Positions 49,001 to 57,497 of a stretch of 64,000 bases of DNA are shown here, piece by piece. The notes beneath the pieces are model-generated. The model was not told the DNA's origin, made no database searches, and saw only the letters and a list, made by a program, of their open reading frames with translations. The stretch covers positions 49,234,691 to 49,298,690 of the forward strand of contig NC_063045.1 of NCBI RefSeq assembly GCF_018812025.1, read 5' to 3'. A program made the translations under genes and the position numbers. This DNA is from Megalobrama amblycephala. Lineage: Eukaryota; Chordata; Actinopteri; Cypriniformes; Xenocyprididae. Numbering within the stretch: the stretch's first letter is position 1; each line of letters starts with the position of its first letter.

Positions 49001-50069
49001 GCAGCACTACCACCACCACCCACGAGTTTAGAAGTCTCAATCTATTATAGCCTTACATCACAGTGCAAAGCTTTAAAATGAGGATTAAACAGAACCTATG
49101 ACATCATCTCCCTGGACAAGGTTCGAATGTTGGAGTTTCGTTTTAATCATTCACCTTAATTCACATTCGGAGAAATTTTTACTTGTGCAAATAGAACAGT
49201 GACTGTTTTCAAGCCTCCCTAATCACACTTCCTCATTATCAGTTAGAACAGCACTATGTAAGCCATCTGATAGGATATCTTTACACTACTGCCCTTCCTG
49301 ATAGAGGTGGAATTTTGATAGTGTTATTGGCAAAAGAGCAAAAGCGGATCCAAGGCATTTAATAACACTGTCCTTCATGTCTTTCTTGGATTAATCTATT
49401 TGCAAAATCAGCAATGAGATCAGTTGACCTTCTCTGATCTTTGACAAAAACACATGTTTTAACATATTTATTCCTTAAAACTAAAGATACATTTCTTAAA
49501 ACTAACTATTATCTATTTTTAAGTTACTAGTACTCGTTTTTAAAGTACTTTACTAGTAAATAATCCAATAATGACTTGTAGGCCTTTTTTTTTTGTTTCA
49601 ATGGTACTATTCATTAGATTGTAGTACTAGTCAGAATACTAATAGTGAAAAGCAACTATTCCATTGATTCTAGTAACAAATTTTTATTTTAATGGGGATC
49701 TGTGGTTCAAATTTGACCTATCCACTTCCAACTAGTTCATAAAAGTTTGTTTAGTGTAACTACTCAAACTGTTCTTATCAATTTTTGTAAAATACTGCAA
49801 TTTGTTTTCAGTAACAATGGAATTTGTCAGTGTTAATAATATAGTGGCTAGTAACAAGTGAATAAGTACTACTTACTAACTTAAGTATCTATTATAAAGA
49901 ATAAGTAATAGCATCTCAAGAATAGTTACCATCATTATTGGAATACTTTTTAGTAACAACAGAAAACAACTAGTAACATAAAATAGAGGAACACAACATT
50001 ATAATATTTTCCATAAACACCATTAAACCTTTTTTCCCTTACCATGTCGACAGGGATGTTGCCCGTCAT
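22167..50069 (-). CDS. ubl3: Ubiquitin-like protein 3 (membrane-anchored Ub-fold protein), whole gene span
   Basis: Five coding exons, found by protein match and GT-AG borders, total 354 nt and give 117 residues, the usual vertebrate length. The product is a beta-grasp ubiquitin-like protein (about residues 10-88: INLRLILVSGKTKEFLFSPN, DIAKHVYDNWPM, ILRLIYQGRFLHGNVTLG, KLPLGKTTVMHLVARE). It ends in ESNCCVIL. The CVIL box predicts geranylgeranylation and plasma-membrane anchoring, and the adjacent cysteines are known in mammals to matter for attaching UBL3 to proteins sorted to small extracellular vesicles. It lacks the Gly-Gly tail of conjugated ubiquitins. Only the start (MTGNIPVDM) differs clearly from mammals. 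No frame break is visible. Whether this is the a or b paralogue is undecided. Intron 1 is about 20.5 kb and filled with repeats. Confidence 0.96.
22347..23571. mobile_element. Harbinger-like MITE with a nested palindromic MITE (ubl3 intron 4)
   Basis: The termini GGCCCTGTTTACACCTGGTA and TACCAGGTGTAAACAGGGCC are exact inverted repeats, with TTA on both sides (22344-22346 and 23572-23574), fitting PIF/Harbinger. At 22996-23550 a second palindromic element (AAAGGGATAGTTCACAC ... GGGTGAACTATCCCTTTA) has inserted close to its right end. No transposase. Confidence 0.65.
23575..24778. other. ubl3 intron 4 remainder
   Basis: AT-rich intron sequence next to exon 4. I see no repeat termini or coding frame in it. 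Confidence 0.5.
24779..24856 (-). CDS. ubl3: ubl3 coding exon 4
   Basis: The acceptor TGTCTTGCAG precedes CTTTAAAAC. It encodes LKLPLGKTTVMHLVARETLP followed by EPNSQ plus one base. The donor is GTAACC. This completes the Ub-like domain. Confidence 0.97.
24857..25445. other. ubl3 intron 3, exon-4-proximal part
   Basis: A mixed-composition stretch. The 97-codon plus-strand open frame at 25031 has no domain, is antisense to ubl3 and is probably chance. Confidence 0.5.
25450..26531. repeat. GACA/GATA tetranucleotide array (ubl3 intron 3)
   Basis: About 585 bp of GACAGACAGATAGAT-type repeat (25980-26531), plus a start at 25450-25485, split by a hAT element. Beyond simple tetramers there is a larger period of roughly 60-80 bp, marked by repeated GATTTACAGACAGAC, GACCGACAGAG and GATATAGACAG. 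This resembles Bkm-type GATA/GACA repeats known from vertebrates. Confidence 0.92.
25486..25979. mobile_element. Non-autonomous hAT element inside the GACA array
   Basis: It begins TAGGGCTGGGACAATACATC and ends GATGTATTGTCCCAGCCCTA, exact inverted tips. The 8-bp duplication ACAGACAC flanks it on both sides. The internal parts CAGCAGATGGCGCT and AGTGCCATCTGCTG and the AATCGATTC/GAATCGATTT pairs are also mirrored, making it largely palindromic. No coding frame. Confidence 0.88.
26532..27143. other. ubl3 intron 3, exon-3-proximal part
   Basis: Apparently unique sequence: no repeat termini and no credible frame. Confidence 0.45.
27144..27230 (-). CDS. ubl3: ubl3 coding exon 3
   Basis: The acceptor CTTTAACAG precedes ACTGGGAGG. 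It encodes DWEEEQVSSPNILRLIYQGR, then FLHGNVTLG plus one base. The donor is GTGAGC. Both borders are in phase 1. Confidence 0.97.
27231..28085. other. ubl3 intron 2, first part
   Basis: Mostly unique. 27870-28010 has pieces such as GCTGGTCTCAGACTGG and GATGGTTTAGCTAGTCAG, akin to the GCTGGTTTAGCTGG repeat at 51075-51200. No gene. Confidence 0.4.
28086..28789. mobile_element. MITE (ACCGTTCAAAAGTTTGGGG family) with nested insertion (ubl3 intron 2)
   Basis: It starts TACACTACCGTTCGAAAAAT and ends ACCTTTTAACAGTAGTGTA. It carries the diagnostic GATCATGTGACACTGAAGA. It is interrupted at 28299-28556 by a TTAA-flanked element listed separately. Confidence 0.75.
28299..28556. mobile_element. TTAA-flanked small inverted-repeat element
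   Basis: The inverted ends TTAAAAGCGCAGTAAGCGATT and AATTGCTTACTGCATCTTTAA enclose GC-richer DNA (CACGCCCCTCCAC, GCTCCGCCCTC). TTAA on both sides fits a piggyBac-type target. No frame. It sits inside the MITE at 28086. Confidence 0.65.
28790..29401. other. ubl3 intron 2, second part
   Basis: No repeat termini seen. A plus-strand open stretch (28716-28991) starts inside the MITE and has no domain. Confidence 0.45.
29402..29510 (-). CDS. ubl3: ubl3 coding exon 2
   Basis: The acceptor TTTGTGTTTCAG precedes ATCAACTTG. The exon encodes INLRLILVSGKTKEFLFSPN, then DSAADIAKHVYDNWPM plus one base, and ends at G before GTGCGTG. The first beta-strands and helix of the Ub fold lie here. Confidence 0.97.
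29511..31686. other. ubl3 intron 1, exon-2-proximal part
   Basis: Mostly unremarkable AT-rich sequence with a (CA)n run at 30437-30450. 30840-31010 is a one-sided fragment of the ACCGTTCAAAAGTTTGGGG MITE family (TTTATTCAGCAAGG, CATCAAAGAATCCTGAAAAA). No coding evidence. Confidence 0.5.
31687..32496. mobile_element. Putative inverted-repeat element
   Basis: TCTAACCATGATTACATATACACATAGATGCC at the left resembles the reverse complement of GGCATCTATGTATATATATCTATGGTTCTA at the right (32465-32494). The interior includes an 80-codon open frame without known domain. Family unknown. Confidence 0.4.
32497..33305. other. Intron sequence, no feature recognised
   Basis: Mixed composition. The 140-codon plus-strand frame at 32587-33009 shows no domain, low-complexity Ser/Leu start and no conserved feature, and is antisense within ubl3 intron 1. 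Confidence 0.45.
33306..35256. mobile_element. Composite DNA element with nested MITE
   Basis: The left end CCCTAGTGAAAAATAAATAT... and, read inward from the right, CCCTACTAAAAAATAACTTA... match. So do AAATACATTTATTTCATGCTAAGTATA and its mirror at 35205-35235, so this looks like one terminal-inverted-repeat element. Inside are the palindromic MITE at 33709-34433 and unassigned GC-richer sequence (34440-35130) with a perfect mirror pair TTCCTATGGAAGTT / AACTTCCATAGGAA (34810-34874). Confidence 0.45.
33709..34433. mobile_element. Palindromic MITE (AAGGGTTAGTTC family)
   Basis: The ends AAAGGGTTGAAAATG and GGGTGAACTAACCCTTTAA, with mirrored AACACAAATTAAGATATTTT / AAAATATTTTAATTTGTGTT and GCCTC.CTGAGCC segments. 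Non-coding. Confidence 0.75.
35257..36502. other. ubl3 intron 1 sequence with GT microsatellite
   Basis: (GT)n at 35901-35924 flanked by GA-rich sequence. The minus open frame over it (35622-36128) is a product of this simple repeat. No repeat termini recognised elsewhere. Confidence 0.5.
36503..37470. mobile_element. TTAA-flanked element, copy 1 (968 bp)
   Basis: It begins TTAAAGGTGCCCTAGATTG and ends in TCTAGGGCACCTTTAA, with TTAA at both tips. It is closely related over its whole length to 53494-54475, in the same orientation (shared AAGTTTCAGCTCAAAATACC, GGATCATGTCAGTTATTATTG and more). It carries a perfect 22-bp palindrome with core TTACGTAA at 37277-37298. No transposase is visible. 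A piggyBac-like assignment rests on TTAA only. Confidence 0.75.
37471..38018. mobile_element. Palindromic MITE variant
   Basis: AGGGATATTTCACCCAAAAATGAAA at the left and TTTTCATTTTTGGGTGAACTATCCCTTTAA at the right. Mirrored internal blocks include CACTATGTCCAACTGCA / AGTTGGACATAGTG and AACAGTATTTATATCA / TGATATAAATACTGTT. It is closely similar to the element nested at 22996-23550. Confidence 0.72.
38019..38705. other. Intron sequence, no gene seen
   Basis: It starts with GTGCCGTCCACTTGTGATCG, related to 22961-22978 beside the sister MITE. The 128-codon frame at 38103 has no recognisable domain. Confidence 0.4.
38706..39170. mobile_element. Degenerate MITE (ACCGTTCAAAAGTTTGGGG family)
   Basis: CTACACCATTCAAAAGTTTA at the left, ACCAACCCCAAACTTTTCTA at the right, with GGATCATGTGACACTGAAGA inside. 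Shorter than its relatives through an internal deletion. Confidence 0.65.
39171..41550. other. ubl3 intron 1, no gene seen
   Basis: Only a short GACA/GATA tract (40466-40535) and CA-rich pieces stand out. The small open frames show no domains. Confidence 0.5.
41551..41592. repeat. (TA)n/(CA) microsatellite
   Basis: TA repeats pass into CACAAACACA and end at the Tc1-like inverted repeat. Confidence 0.9.
41593..42031 (-). mobile_element. Tc1-like deletion derivative (about 440 bp)
   Basis: The ends ACACCGATCAGGCATAACAT and ATGTTATGCCTGATCGGTGT are inverted repeats, the same as the end of the Tc1-like copy at 11767. On the minus strand the transposase start reads MGKCKDLSEFDKDQIVMARR (41883 downward) and then jumps, after an internal deletion, to the 3' end of the element. 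Non-autonomous. Confidence 0.82.
42032..42900. other. ubl3 intron 1 spacer, no gene seen
   Basis: No repeat termini were identified. The short open frames carry no domain. Confidence 0.45.
42901..43020. mobile_element. hAT-like right end followed by (TA)n
   Basis: Repeated TCTCGTCTCG motifs end in GTCTCGTCACACCCCTA (to 42988), a typical hAT tip, followed by TA repeats to 43020. The left end is missing. Confidence 0.5.
43305..44415. mobile_element. MITE (GGTAACACTTT.TAATAAGG family), middle of the nest
   Basis: The left end ATGGTAACACTTTTTAATAA and right part GTTAACAAATGAAACCTTATTG belong to a repeat frequent in cyprinids. The right tip is truncated. A second start (GGTAACACTTTACAATAAG) follows at 44458. 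It is split by the hAT element at 43460. Confidence 0.5.
43460..44369. mobile_element. Non-autonomous hAT element, innermost of the nest (910 bp)
   Basis: The tips TAGGGCTGGACGATTAATCG and CATAATCGTCCAGCCCTA are inverted. The exact 8-bp duplication GTTCACAG is at 43452-43459 and 44370-44377. No transposase frame is visible. Internal palindrome ATAGATATATACATATATCTAT near 43797-43818. Confidence 0.88.
45193..46538. other. ubl3 intron 1 sequence
   Basis: It includes (GT)n at 45980-46004. A 102-codon open frame at 45199-45507 lacks any domain. No other structure seen. Confidence 0.45.
46539..46813. mobile_element. Short palindromic MITE (AAGGGTTAGTTC family)
   Basis: GGGTTAGTTCACCCAAAAAT at the left and ATTTTTGGGTGAACTAACCC at the right form an inverted repeat covering almost the full 275 bp, broken only by a short centre near 46675-46690. 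An internally deleted relative of 33709-34433. Confidence 0.82.
46814..50042. other. ubl3 intron 1, first part
   Basis: Few repeats: 46868-46950 holds a common fish repeat tail (CTGTAAAGCTGCGTTGAAAC, ATAAAGCGCTATGTGACTTG). 47745-47800 shares AACATCTAGGTTTATCAAGC with 51570. Otherwise apparently unique intron DNA, a good place for conserved non-coding elements, which I cannot test here. Confidence 0.45.
50043..50069 (-). CDS. ubl3: ubl3 coding exon 1
   Basis: It encodes MTGNIPVDM, then GTAAGG (donor at 50042-50041). The following exon supplies INLRL in phase 0. It is short, as in other vertebrate ubl3 genes. Confidence 0.93.
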
Positions 50070-50800
50070 CTTTGAGATGTGCTGTGTCGGATCCTCACTT
50101 TAGATTATATTCAAAGTCGTTTTTATATGTTCAGCTTGCTTAAGAAACAAAGTTTCGACAGCAGGTGACTCGTGGTAAAGCAGTTGATCATGCAGAGATC
50201 ACTCGTCTGGTTATTCCTGTAGGTTCGCTGGTAGAGGTAGTCAAGCGCAGGCAGGAATACGTTCTTCTTCTTCAGATAGGCTTCTGACTTTTTGCTTTTT
50301 CATGATATAAACTTAAAAACGGAGGAAAGAATAGTTTCTGGATTTTACATTTATGTGGGAGGACCCCCTCCCATCCTGAAATAAAAAGGATATATATTAG
50401 GAAAATGAGCCTACGCCATAAGAAAACAAAATAATACTACAATTCAGCCCTTGGTTTTTGCAAATATACCGGGAAATGAATTCCCCGGACTCCGCAATAA
50501 AAAAATAGTCGCCTGGGAAGGAAAAAAATGCTGTAATTCGACGGTTTTTCAGTCTTATATCCGTCTTCGTCTGCGCTCACTCTCTGCTGTCATCCTGCCT
50601 CAGAAAAACATGGCGGCAGTTGACGGGGGGAAAGGCTGAACGGGGGAAACCGGAGCTGGTGAGGCAGATAAAAACGGCGCGATGTCGATCGGTATGTATG
50701 TGTGTGCGCGGATGAATACGCCCCCCAGCAGTTAAAAGGAAGAGGCGGAGAGAGAGGCGAGCCCACGAATCCATGCGCGCCCAGATACGTTTCATTACAA
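50070..50800 (-). promoter_or_regulatory. ubl3: ubl3 5' untranslated region and CpG-rich promoter
   Basis: Directly upstream of the start codon on the minus strand. CpG density rises at 50530-50790, unlike the surroundings. AAACATGGCGGC at 50606-50617 matches the YY1 consensus, a motif often near start sites. There is no clear TATA box. The transcription start is likely near 50550-50750. Confidence 0.6.
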
Positions 50801-51736
50801 ACGAATTAGTGGGATTTAGGAACTTTTATCAAAATGCTTTATGCTTAATCCTTTTCAAGGGCAAACATTTTTAAAATCACAATCAGCCTAAGTGTTCGGT
50901 TTTATTTTGTTACTCAGTTATTTACCACATAGTCTAGTTCTCTCATAACCATAGGTCTAGTTTAACTGTGGCTTTTACTAAGACCAGAGTAACCACAGGT
51001 AAAACCATAGATGGCTCCTCTTTGGTTAGATGAATGCAACTATGATTTATACCCTGCTAAAAAGCCTAAAATTGTTTGCTGGTTTAAGCTGTTCTAAGCT
51101 TGTCTCACAAGCCTTGCCAAGCTGTTAGTCAGCTGGTTTAGCTGGCCAGCAAGCTGGTACCCTAACCTAACCAGCTGAAAAGCTCTCAAAATCCTTCTAA
51201 AACCAGCCGACGGTCCAGCAAATCATCGTAAGATGGTTTAATCTGTTTTTCTAGCAAGATATGGAATGTTATGAAAAGTAAAGGGGTCTTGAACCATTTT
51301 AAATGGGTTTATTTTAATAAATAAATAGACATGAATTTGACCAATTAGAAGCAAAAGGCACTCCCTAAGTTATAATTTCTGACAAAACACATTGTTATTA
51401 AAGTAAAACCATTTTAATTTTTTTCAGTGGACATACATAGGCTATCTTGTTTTCATTGATGACATCATCAAAAAGAGCACATTTGTCACATGACATTTCA
51501 TGTGTACAGGAAGTATAAAAACAATAACTACCACTCGCAAAAAGATGCTGATTTGCTTTTAGTTTAATTTAACATCTAGGGCTATCAAGCCCTACATAAT
51601 TTAAACTTTTGTGAGTTTAAGTAGGTCTACATTTTATGTTTTGGACTCATCTTACAATATTAATGTAAATTGACGTTTGCATGTGCTTATTGCTGTTTCA
51701 TGAATAAATGTACCTAGAAAGTTAAGCACTGTGAGT
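50801..51736. other. Upstream spacer with a GCTGG-rich repeat
   Basis: 51052-51250 is a fish-type repeat (GCTGGTTTAAGCTG, CAGCTGGTTTAGCTGGCCAG, ACCAGCTGAAAAG). No gene. Confidence 0.45.
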
Positions 51737-52003
51737 GAGTGTGTGTGTGTGTGTGTGTATGTGCGCACGTTTTTGTGACATGTATTACAAGGAGAGGGTG
51801 ACTTATGAGGACATTACCCCATGTCCCAATTTTTCAAAAGGCTTATAAATCATACAGAATTAGTTTTTTTGAGAAAGTAAAAATGTGCACAGTTTCCTGT
51901 GATGGGTCGGTTTAGGGGGTTGATGTAGGGCGATAGAAAATACAGTTTGTACAATATAAAAACCATTACGCCTATGGAATATCTCCAAAATTCACAAAAA
52001 CAA

Positions 52004-52063
<60 letters not shown>

Positions 52064-52064
52064 C
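51737..52064. repeat. GT-microsatellite-bounded repeat
   Basis: (GT)n at 51737-51758 and 52008-52062 bracket a repeat unit (CTTATGAGGACATTACCCCA, ATTACGCCTATGGAATATCTC) related to 20080-20290. Open frames here come from the repeats. Confidence 0.7.
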
Positions 52065-52539
52065 CCTGTCTTGGAAGCATGAGGTCTATATATCTATTCT
52101 GTTGACTGTACCTCTTTTGTCTTGCACAGTGTTGAGAGGAATTCATCCTGACGTGGGGTGTCAGACCCACAGATACTCAAGAGGATTAACTCTTTAATCT
52201 GTCACTGATTCTTCTATGCTGCATCCAAAAACACTTCTGTTCTCCTGTGTGCCATTTCAGTCTCCTGTCAGAACAAAATACTGCCACAAATGCCATCAAA
52301 ACCACACAATGGGTGAAAAAATATGAATATGCAGGGGTTCGAAACAAGTGTGGTTTTGTGGGGGGGAGGGGGAACCGTTGGGTAGACTGAGATCGTAATC
52401 TGTTTGTGATTGTGTTGACGCTCAGACAAACATGTAACTACTTCCTTTGTTTGATTGTGAATGTTAATCTGTGTAATAGTGTGTTTACATATAGAAGCCA
52501 TTGAGTACAAACTCAGACGAGGCTGAGGGACCTGACGCA

Positions 52540-52573
<34 letters not shown>

Positions 52574-53493
52574 AATCAATTACTATGGATTATATGTGAC
52601 AAGGTCCTGGGATTGACTGACATAGGAAGCCTTCTCTGTTGTAGACATAAGAGCGTATAGGTAGAGCTAAAGTGAGATTACGTCCAGAATAAGCACAGGT
52701 GCTCTGAGTGGCAGCTTAGTGCTGGGACCAGACCGGAGGGTTTTACATGACTGCCTTTGATAAACAAACACTTTCCAAACTACTGTTAGAGTTACATGCA
52801 TTCCTTGAAGCACAAAGAGTGCATTATCAACATGCTGCTTGGTCCTTCTGGTGTTTGTTGTTTTGTATTTGCAACTTATGACATTCTCACAGCTTTGAGA
52901 AACTGAGAGACGTTCTATATGCATTAGTCACAAAGGCCATTTCAGATAGAGACATAACCCAGAGGAAAATGTTATTGCTCAGGGATTCAAATGTTATACC
53001 AGGAGATCTCAATTATGCTTTAAATAGAAGCGCTGTCTCAGATGCTTCTCCTAATATGATCAATCGAATTAGACAATTCATTACATACATAATAGTAAGG
53101 TGCAGGGATGATGTCAAATCCCAGAAGGCTAATTCGCCACTGCTTCCTTTGCGATTTTCCCATGGGTTTTAATAATAGGGGTTTTCAATTTATGAGTAAA
53201 ATAAGGTCTGTGGTAAACATAAGTTGACAAGTCAAGTCAAGTCACCTTTATTTATATAGCGCTTTATTTATATAGCATGTCGAATTAGTCTTCCGGGTTT
53301 TGACGTCATCCCTGCACCGCTCTATGATATAAAATGAATGCAGATTGTGTAACTCACATAATTTAATTAGAAATATTTAAGTTATAATGAAATATCTGAC
53401 TTTCAATCAGACATTGGTCATTTTCCTGATTAAAATATTTTTTCTGAAAGGTACACATGTAGTGGTACACACTGGTCTGCATTTGTTGTCCAT
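52065..53493. other. Spacer with short repeats, no gene seen
   Basis: (CA)n at 52547-52570. 53097-53323 is a small inverted-repeat unit (GTGCAGGGATGATGTCAAA and TTTTGACGTCATCCCTGCAC), interrupted by the common fish repeat TCAAGTCACCTTTATTTATA at 53240. No coding evidence. Confidence 0.5.
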
Positions 53494-54475
53494 TTAAAGG
53501 TGACTATGATTATGTTTTTAAAAGATGTAATATAAGTCTAAGGTGTCCCCTGAATGTGTCTGTGAAGTTTCAGCTCAAAATACCCCATAGATTTTTTTTA
53601 ATAAATTTTTTTAACTGCCTATTTTGGGGCATCATTATAAACGTGCCGATTTTATGCTGCGGCCCCTTTAAATCCCGTGGTCCACGCCCACAGAGCTCGC
53701 GCTTGCCTTAAACAGTGCCTTAACAAAGTTTACACAGCTAATATAACCCTCAAAATGGATCTTTACAAAGTGTTCGTCATGCATGCGGCATGCATGCGTT
53801 GGATTATGTGAGTATTGTATACTGTTATATTGTTTACTTCTGATTTTGAATGAGTTTGATAGTGCTTCGTGGCTAACGGGTAATGCTACACTGTTGGAGA
53901 GATTTATAAAGAATGAAGTTGTGTTTATGAATTATACAGACTGCAAGTGTTTAAAAATGAAAATAGCGACGGCTCTCTTGTCTCCGTGAATACAGTAAGA
54001 AACGATGGTAACTTTAACCACATTTAACAGTACATGAGCAACATGCTAACAAAACATTTAGAAAGACAGTTTACAAATATCACTAAAAATATCATGTTAT
54101 CATGGATCATGTCAGTTATTATTGCTCCATCTGCCATTTTTCGCTATTGTTCTTGCTTGCTTACCTAGTCTGATGATTTGGTTGTGCACATCCAAACGTT
54201 AATACTGGCTGCCCTTGTCTAATGCTTTTTATAATGTTGGAAACGTGGGCTGGCATATGCAAATATTGGGGGCGTACACCCCGACTGTTACGTAACAGTC
54301 GGTGTTATGTTGAGATTCGCCTGTTCTTCTGAGGTCTTTTAAACAAATGAGATTTATATAAGAAGGAGGAAACAATGGAGTTTGAGACTCACTGTATGTC
54401 ATTTCCATGTACTGAACTCTTGTTATTTAACTATGCCAAGATAAATTCAATTTTTCGTTCGAGGGCACCTTTAAC
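53494..54475. mobile_element. TTAA-flanked element, copy 2 (982 bp)
   Basis: It begins TTAAAGGTGACTATG and ends in TCGAGGGCACCTTTAA. It is the same family and orientation as 36503-37470, with the same internal 22-bp palindrome (54281-54302, core TTACGTAA). Non-coding. Confidence 0.75.
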
Positions 54476-54550
54476 CTTATGCTGTCTAGGAGAAGCTGGG
54501 ATGTTAGCTCATTTGTGATTTTTATTTTTACAGGAAGAAATAAAATGATA

Positions 54551-55002
54551 CATACAATTCAAAAGTTTGGGGTCAACTTTTTTTTTTTGTTATGTTCACC
54601 AAGGCTGCATTTATTTGATTAAAAATACAGTAAAAACAGTAATATTCTGAAATATTATTACAGTTTGAAATTTTCTATTTTAATACATTTTAAAATGTAA
54701 TTAATTCCTGTGATGGCAAAGCTGAATTTTCAGCATAATTACTTCAGTCTTCAGTGTCACATGATCCTTCAGAAATCATTCTAATATGCTAATTTGTTAC
54801 TCAAATATTTCCAGTTGTGCTGCTTAATACTTTTGTAGGAACCGTGATAATTTTTAAGAATTCAAAAAAAAAAAGTAAAAAAGAAAAAACAGTATTTATT
54901 TGAAATATAAATCTTATGTAATATTATGTCTTTACTGTCACCGTCCTTGCTGAATAAAAGTATTTATTTCTTCAGACAACAAAATCTTTTGAATGGTATA
55001 TA
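54551..55002. mobile_element. MITE (ACCGTTCAAAAGTTTGGGG family), deleted copy
   Basis: ACAATTCAAAAGTTTGGGG at the left, AAAATCTTTTGAATGGTATA at the right, with CACATGATCCTTCAGAAATC inside. Confidence 0.7.
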
Positions 55003-55520
55003 CTGGACAGGAAAAATTCTATAACACTGTATTTGCACTTGTCGTTCTGGTTGATAATTAACATTTTAAAAGTTGGCTTTTAAACTGCCTTGAACATTGA
55101 TCCTTGACTCAATATTCATAGTGGTGAAAACACAATAATTATGTAAACAGTTTCTGCTTCCATCAGAGATTCACAATAAATAGTGAGGAGCTCATTTAGA
55201 TATAATTTATGTATTTATAGTGGTGTGCGCTTATGTGTGTGTGTAAAACTGTGGTTAGTCTCCCATTACATTATTTCTAAACATAAACCTGTTTATGCCT
55301 TCCTCATCACATGTCTGAACATTTCCATGAAGCTTTTGACTGTGCCAGTTTGGTCTGTGTCTGAATGATCATTTGAAGTACAGCTTTTACTGTGTGACTA
55401 TTGCCCAAATCATCATGGCAGCCACCATTTTCTGTTTTTCTTTCCAGCTCAGAGCTGGGTACTCCCTAAACATTTCCACTGTTTCAGTCACAGCTTTGAA
55501 ACTGGCCATTCATAATGCTC
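55003..55520. other. Spacer, nothing recognised
   Basis: No repeat ends or coding features seen. Confidence 0.4.
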
Positions 55521-56190
55521 CTTAAAGGTGTAATTCATCTGAAAATGCAAATTCTGCCAGTATTAACTTACCGTCACATTGTCCCATTGTATGGGTTTTG
55601 ACAAACTGTATGACTTTCATTCTTCCGTGGAACACAAAATGGAAGTTCACGCTACTCATTACCATATGAATTCTGTCAAGGTACAAAAATAAGGGCATAA
55701 CAACACAAAAAGCTACCATGTGTCTTCAAAAGACCTGGATATATAAAGCAACTTTTATAATACTTTCAGTGTGTGTTTTTTCTTTTAAAGGGATAGTTCA
55801 CCCAAAAATGAAAATTCTGTCATCATTTTCGTTCCACACCCATAAGACTTTTGTTCATCTTCTGAGCACAAATGAAGATATTTTAATGAAATTGAGAGCT
55901 TTCTGTCCAACTACCATTTTGACCCTTCAAAAAGTTCATAAAGGATCTTAAAACCATGAATTGAGCGGTTCAGTCCAAATTTTCTGAAGAGACATGATCA
56001 ATTTATATGAAATACATTTTGAATTTAGGCTTTTATTGACATAAAAACATTGAACTAAGCCTTTAAGAGTTTGACGACCCATTCACAACCAATAATACTG
56101 AGAACAGCCTAGAGATTCTGCTAAAATTTTGTGTTCACAGTAGAAAAATGTCATAGGAATGACATAAGGGTGAGTAAATGATGACAAACA
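55521..56190. mobile_element. Nested palindromic MITE remnants
   Basis: An outer unit starts TTAAAGGTGTAATTCATCTG and closes near GACATAAGGGTGAGTAAATG (56160-56182). An AAAGGGATAGTTCACCCAAA copy of the Angel-like family begins inside at 55786. Boundaries are uncertain. Confidence 0.5.
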
Positions 56191-57497
56191 CACAGAAAGA
56201 AAAATGTATTATACCACATTGCCTTTTAAAAGAGTCGGTGAGACAAGGGAGCATTTCTACTCCACTGAATCTTGGTGACTGCACAGTTTTTAACCATTCC
56301 TGGATTCAGTTTAGGTTTCATAACATGGCTTTTACTGTAAAGCCTGTGTAAAGTCCAGTCAGACACAAGATAAGTGCACACAAGGCCGGGTGTGGCCATA
56401 ATGACAGTATTACCTCAACACAACAACAGTGATAAATACACTGTATTATAAAGGGTGGAGGCACACAGTGTATGTTTCATCTGTTTGAAACGGAGCCCTA
56501 CATGAGGGCTCATGTTTACATTTTCCCACGGAATCCTCAGTGGTTTTAATAGTTAATGTTGTCTTGCAAACAAACTCCTCTCACAAGCGATCAACCTTTT
56601 ACCTTTAACCAGAAATATTCGACAAACTCGACAGATGTTACTCCATGTGGTTTTTTCCATCAGCTGTGACATCATTTGCTGACATCATGTGGGCAGCCCT
56701 TTCTAATACCTCTTAAACCCACCTCATTTGTGGAGAAAAATCCCACATCATCCTGTACAGCTGTAAGGGTTGTGACCGAACACCTTGACACCTCATTTTG
56801 CGTTATTTTGTCATTGTTGATGGTGCCGCAAATAACCAGACCACCTCACAGGACCACAGCATTGGCATAATTAAAATCCTCTCGCAGGTCTAATATCGAT
56901 CATTATCTAAATGAGGCCTCAAGTCACGTGTGGTCACAAGCAAGTGAGGATTTCTAGATTTCAACAAAAGGGGTCGAAGTTTTTCTTGTAAGTTGATCTG
57001 AGACTGACAAGTCAGGATCAGGATTCAGGTCGGGAAGCAGGTTCTAGATCAAAAGAAATAATTGCAATTATTATTGGGAACATTATCCAGGCAGATGGCA
57101 TACGGACCTCACGTGTTAAACACAAAGACAGGCCTTGAAGCATTAGAGGGAGTATTTTACTCTTTGTGTCAAGGTTATTATAGTTAACTAAAACCAGATC
57201 TTTAAAAAAAACTTAATTAAAATAAAATAAAACACATTTTATTTCAGTTATAGTTGTCAAAGCAACATTTCTCATTTTCATTTAGTTTAATTTGATGCAC
57301 TAAAATAACTAAAACTGAAATAAAAATGAATAAAAACTATATAGACATTTGCTAACTAATAATAATGAAAAAAACTAACTAATAATAATGAAAAAGTGAG
57401 AAAAAAAAAAAAAAAAAACTATAATAGTATGTCAACACTTGTGTCCATGATACTGATGTAAACAAGGCTTCCGACTGACTTACTCATGTCATTTATT
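56191..57497. other. Spacer with one TA/AT-rich repeat
   Basis: 57168-57428 is a repeat bounded by GGTTATTATAGTTAACTAAA and AAACTATAATAGT, containing poly-A (57400-57418). The rest shows no repeat ends or coding features. Confidence 0.45.
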
